Assembly (NCBI GenBank): GCA_963836005.1
Contig: CAWIHS010000002.1
Location: 682,001-746,000 of the forward strand
Direction of reading: 5' to 3'
DNA: 64,000 nucleotides
DNA from: CAWIHS01 sp963836005
Lineage (GTDB): Bacteria; Pseudomonadota; Gammaproteobacteria; GRL18
Below are positions 61,534 through 64,000 of this stretch, in pieces. The notes beneath the pieces were generated by a model. It saw nothing but the letters and a program-made list of their open reading frames with translations, was not told the DNA's origin and did not search any database. A program made the translations under genes and the position numbers. Numbering within the stretch: position 1 is the first letter of the stretch; each line of letters begins with the position of its first letter.

Positions 61534-62187
61534 ATGAGCGGTAAATTATTCTATTTCCGTTTAGTCAAAGGCTTGCTGATAAGCTGGATGCTGCTGGTCT
61601 TATGCAATCTGTCAGGCTGCGGCGGTCACCTGACGACAACTCGGCATGCTCTGGACTCTGTGCATACCTTGCCGGCAAACTGGTCCATGAGTGGGCGATT
61701 GAGTATCGTGAATGAAGATGAAAACTGGTATTCCAGTTTTAACTGGGTGCAGCAGGGAAATGATTTTTATGTTCGCTTTATGGGCCCCCTGGGACAGACT
61801 GAACTTGAACTTCGCCAAAGCGGTAGTAAGGTGCAGTTGAAAACACCTTCTTATGTACGGCACAGTGATGATCTGGAACAACTGTTATTTCAGGAAACCG
61901 GCTGGAGGTTACCTTTAACCTCAATACGCTACTGGGCACTGGGCAGAGCAAATCCGGCTCAAAAAGCTACCGTGAAACGCAATGGACAGCAGATTGTTGG
62001 TATTAAACAGTCCGGATGGCAAATTGAATACCCTCGTTACATGCAGGTTGAGGATCGTTATTTGCCCAAAAAAATTATTGTTACGGATCCGCCGGTAAAA
62101 ATCAAAATCATTGTCACCGCATGGTCATTTGAAGTAAATCCTTTAGCATCGGCATCAATAGCTCGCGATTTTGAGCTATCTCAGTGA
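61534..62187 (+). CDS. lolB: Outer membrane lipoprotein receptor LolB
   Basis: Receives lipoproteins from LolA and inserts them in the outer membrane. The 217-residue protein has lipobox CNLSGC (Cys about 29), then WSMSGRLSIVNEDENWYSSF and FNWVQQGNDFYVRFMGPLGQ, typical LolB strands; YWALGRANPAQ follows. It overlaps ispE by 4 bases (GTGA). Confidence 0.93.
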   Translation: MSGKLFYFRLVKGLLISWMLLVLCNLSGCGGHLTTTRHALDSVHTLPANWSMSGRLSIVNEDENWYSSFNWVQQGNDFYVRFMGPLGQTELELRQSGSKVQLKTPSYVRHSDDLEQLLFQETGWRLPLTSIRYWALGRANPAQKATVKRNGQQIVGIKQSGWQIEYPRYMQVEDRYLPKKIIVTDPPVKIKIIVTAWSFEVNPLASASIARDFELSQ

Positions 62188-63020
62188 TTGATACTGCACT
62201 GAAAATATGGCCTGCTCCGGCAAAAATTAATCTTTTTCTGCATATTACCGGACGCAGGGAAGATGGTTATCATGAATTACAGACAATTTTTCAGTTTCTG
62301 GATTATGCGGATCAGCTGACATTTAGGGTAACACAAGATACTGAGATCATTCACACTAATCCCATTCCCGGTGTAGCGGCAAAAGATGACCTGACTGTCC
62401 GTGCTGCACGGCTTTTGCAGCATTATACTCGGTGCCAGCTCGGTGTTGAAATTAATATCAACAAGAAACTGCCCATGGGTGGAGGGCTGGGCGGCGGCAG
62501 CAGCGATGCGGCAACTACACTGGTGGCGCTGAATCAGCTCTGGAACCTGGGACTGAATAAAAAAAATCTGGCGGATCTGGGCAGACAACTGGGTGCAGAT
62601 GTTCCTGTGTTTGTCTATGGTAGGGCAGCCTGGGCAGAAGGGGTTGGAGACAAACTGACTTCGGTTAAACTGGATGAGCCATGGTATGTGGTTATTGTGC
62701 CTGCGGTATCTGTTTCAACCGCTGAAATTTTTTCGGCAAAAGAATTGAATAGAGAATGTCTTGCGATTAAAATAGCAGATTATCTTGAGGGTATGACAGA
62801 AAATGTTTGCGAACCAGTCGTTCGTTCACGCTACCCGCAAGTGAATACTGCCATTGAGTGGTTGAATCAATACTCAAAGGCAAGGATGACTGGAACAGGT
62901 GCCTGTGTTTTTGCCCCAATGTCATCAGAGCAGCGAGCAGCGGATGTGTTGCGTAAAAAACCTGATGGGTATAGCGGTTTTATTGCCCAGGGACGAAATG
63001 TTTCACCCTTAATCGAGTGA
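62184..63020 (+). CDS. ispE: 4-diphosphocytidyl-2-C-methyl-D-erythritol kinase IspE
   Basis: A GHMP kinase of the MEP isoprenoid pathway. The 278-residue protein begins with GTG overlapping the lolB stop, and has WPAPAKINLFLHITGRREDG and the ATP-binding PMGGGLGGGSSDAA. It ends MTGTGACVFA, the third GHMP motif. Complete. The tRNA-Gln and prs follow in the standard order. Confidence 0.95.
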   Translation: MIDTALKIWPAPAKINLFLHITGRREDGYHELQTIFQFLDYADQLTFRVTQDTEIIHTNPIPGVAAKDDLTVRAARLLQHYTRCQLGVEININKKLPMGGGLGGGSSDAATTLVALNQLWNLGLNKKNLADLGRQLGADVPVFVYGRAAWAEGVGDKLTSVKLDEPWYVVIVPAVSVSTAEIFSAKELNRECLAIKIADYLEGMTENVCEPVVRSRYPQVNTAIEWLNQYSKARMTGTGACVFAPMSSEQRAADVLRKKPDGYSGFIAQGRNVSPLIE

Positions 63021-63160
63021 GCAGCTATAAAAAGTTGAAAGGATTGCCTGGATTTCATTTTTACTTTTAATGTCGCATAGTACTGGTGCACCTAAGACCG
63101 TATAATCAAAGGCTTAGACTATGCAAATAAAAAAACAGTGGTGTTTTTTTAACTTTTTAT

Positions 63161-63188
63161 GTGACATTTTCTTTTTTTGGCGTATAAT
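63161..63188 (+). promoter_or_regulatory. Sigma-70 promoter for tRNA-Gln and prs
   Basis: GTGACA (63161-63166) and TATAAT (63183-63188) with 16 bases between. It lies about 98 bases before the tRNA start. The -10 is a perfect match, the -35 five of six. The upstream part (63021-63160) shows no other feature. Confidence 0.7.
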
Positions 63189-63286
63189 CCTCACACCTTT
63201 TTACTAAGAAATCCCGATATGATGGGCATTCAGTCACAGGTAACCCGCAACTGATAGCATATTTGGATATGCAGTTTGGTTTTTGT

Positions 63287-63361
63287 TGGGCCGTCGCCAA
63301 GCGGTAAGGCACCAGGTTTTGATCCTGGCATGCGCAGGTTCGAATCCTGCCGGCCCAGCCA
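63287..63361 (+). tRNA. tRNA-Gln (anticodon TTG)
   Basis: A complete cloverleaf: acceptor TGGGCCG pairs CGGCCCA, anticodon stem CCAGG/CCTGG with loop TTTTGAT (anticodon TTG), T-arm GCAGGTTCGAATCCTGC, and an encoded CCA end. The discriminator base is G. Its place between ispE and prs is usual for Gammaproteobacteria. Confidence 0.98.
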
Positions 63362-63513
63362 TCTATTTCGCTCTCCCAGCTATAATATAAAGAAATCGAC
63401 AGTATCGATTTGTTGTTGCTATGGCAGAGTTTGTGCGTAAGCTCATGGCTGATAGAAAACAAGTATCGCGCTGATTCTATTTGAGACTTTTACTTCCTGC
63501 TGAGGAATACAAC

Positions 63514-64000
63514 GTGTCCGATACAGACATGATGGTTTTTTCGGGCAATGCAAACCCGAAACTTGCGAATGATATCGTCAATCATCTGAATATGCCGTTG
63601 GGCAAGGCTTCTGTAGATAAGTTCAGTGATGATGAAATCATGGTTGAAGTCATGGAAAATGTGCGTGGTAAAGACGTCTTTATCGTGCAGCCAACATGTC
63701 AGCCGGCGAATGACCATCTGATTGAACTGATGGTTATGGCTGATGCTATACGACGTGCTTCAGCGAGAAGAATTACTGCGGTAATACCTTATTTTGGTTA
63801 TGCACGTCAGGACCGTCGACCACGTTCGGCACGGGTCGCTATAACCGCAAAGGTGATAGCCAATATGATTTCCGGGGTGGGAATTGACAGGGTGCTAACT
63901 GTGGATTTGCATGCTGATCAGATTCAGGGATTTTTTGATATCCCTGTTGACAATGTCTATGCTTCCCCTATTTTGCTTGGAGATATCTGGCGGCAGACAT
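63514..64000 (+). CDS. prs: Ribose-phosphate pyrophosphokinase (partial, 3' end outside window)
   Basis: Makes PRPP from ribose 5-phosphate and ATP. The visible 162 codons start with GTG 63514 (GAGG eight bases before) and include MMVFSGNANPKLANDIVNHL, VFIVQPTCQPANDHLIELM, AVIPYFGYARQDRR and TVDLHADQIQGFFDIP. The frame runs on past the window end. Follows tRNA-Gln as usual. Confidence 0.96.
   Translation, partial: MSDTDMMVFSGNANPKLANDIVNHLNMPLGKASVDKFSDDEIMVEVMENVRGKDVFIVQPTCQPANDHLIELMVMADAIRRASARRITAVIPYFGYARQDRRPRSARVAITAKVIANMISGVGIDRVLTVDLHADQIQGFFDIPVDNVYASPILLGDIWRQT

Noticed and set aside
1..64000. CRISPR array, prophage, toxin-antitoxin or defence island
   Set aside because: No regularly spaced repeats, phage structural genes, integrase or paired toxin-antitoxin genes were seen.

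Overview
The window is chromosomal DNA of a gammaproteobacterium of moderate to low GC content. This rests on gene order typical of that class: def-fmt-rsmB-DUF4390-ntrY-ntrX-trkA-trkH, hemA-prfA-prmC, lolB-ispE-tRNA-Gln-prs, yggS next to pilT-pilU, and dprA-smg-tsaC. The Isp-type [NiFe] hydrogenase (small subunit-Isp1-Isp2-large subunit) points to a respiratory sulfur-oxidising, phototrophic or methanotrophic lineage, but the sequence alone does not fix the genus. No phage, integrated plasmid, CRISPR array or complete insertion sequence was seen.

Layout. 1-1.5 kb: an EcsC-family gene and a small conserved protein. 1.5-11.1 kb: a hydrogenase region. hypC-hypD diverge from hynD, a single-domain HupH-like gene, hynS, isp1, isp2, hynL, an unknown ORF, a DUF218 gene and a ferritin-like DUF455 gene. 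11.1-15.3 kb: hslR, a RAYT-like transposase-derived gene that has lost its catalytic residues, tsaC, smg and dprA. 15.4-27.9 kb: a LysM protein, then def-fmt-rsmB, the NtrY/NtrX-like two-component system, TrkA/TrkH potassium uptake and a methyltransferase. 27.9-35.6 kb: dtd, a dynamin-like GTPase, yggT-proC-yggS and the twitching motors pilT and pilU. 35.9-49.4 kb: envelope and LPS genes (a broken glycosyltransferase, a GNAT protein, DUF6625, an O-antigen ligase-like protein, two sugar-kinase-like proteins, msbA, an LpxL-type acyltransferase, hldE, waaA). 49.5-55.8 kb: small redox and housekeeping genes, a TPP riboswitch with thiC, and moaC/moaD/moaE. 56-64 kb: prmC-prfA-hemA, a TPR lipoprotein, lolB, ispE, tRNA-Gln and the start of prs.

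How the genes work together. HynS/HynL oxidise H2. Isp1 (cytochrome b-like) and Isp2 (HdrD/DsrK-like Fe-S protein) should carry the electrons to or from a membrane carrier. HypC/HypD build the Fe(CN)2CO centre and HynD trims HynL. hypA, hypB, hypE and hypF are not in the window. The LPS block makes ADP-heptose (HldE), adds Kdo (WaaA), acylates lipid A (LpxL type), phosphorylates core sugars (two kinase-like proteins) and flips the product (MsbA).

The most unusual content is between genes. At least four short elements begin GTAACT and end AGTTAC or a close variant, and are flanked by 8-bp direct repeats. Two flanks are perfect (elements of 273 bp and 85 bp). A 43-bp element appears to have inserted into the last codons of hynL and supplies its present stop codon. 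A second, unrelated hairpin repeat of about 160 bp occurs twice; one copy lies 18 bp downstream of the catalytically dead RAYT-like gene. These are the strongest candidates for undescribed biology in the window.
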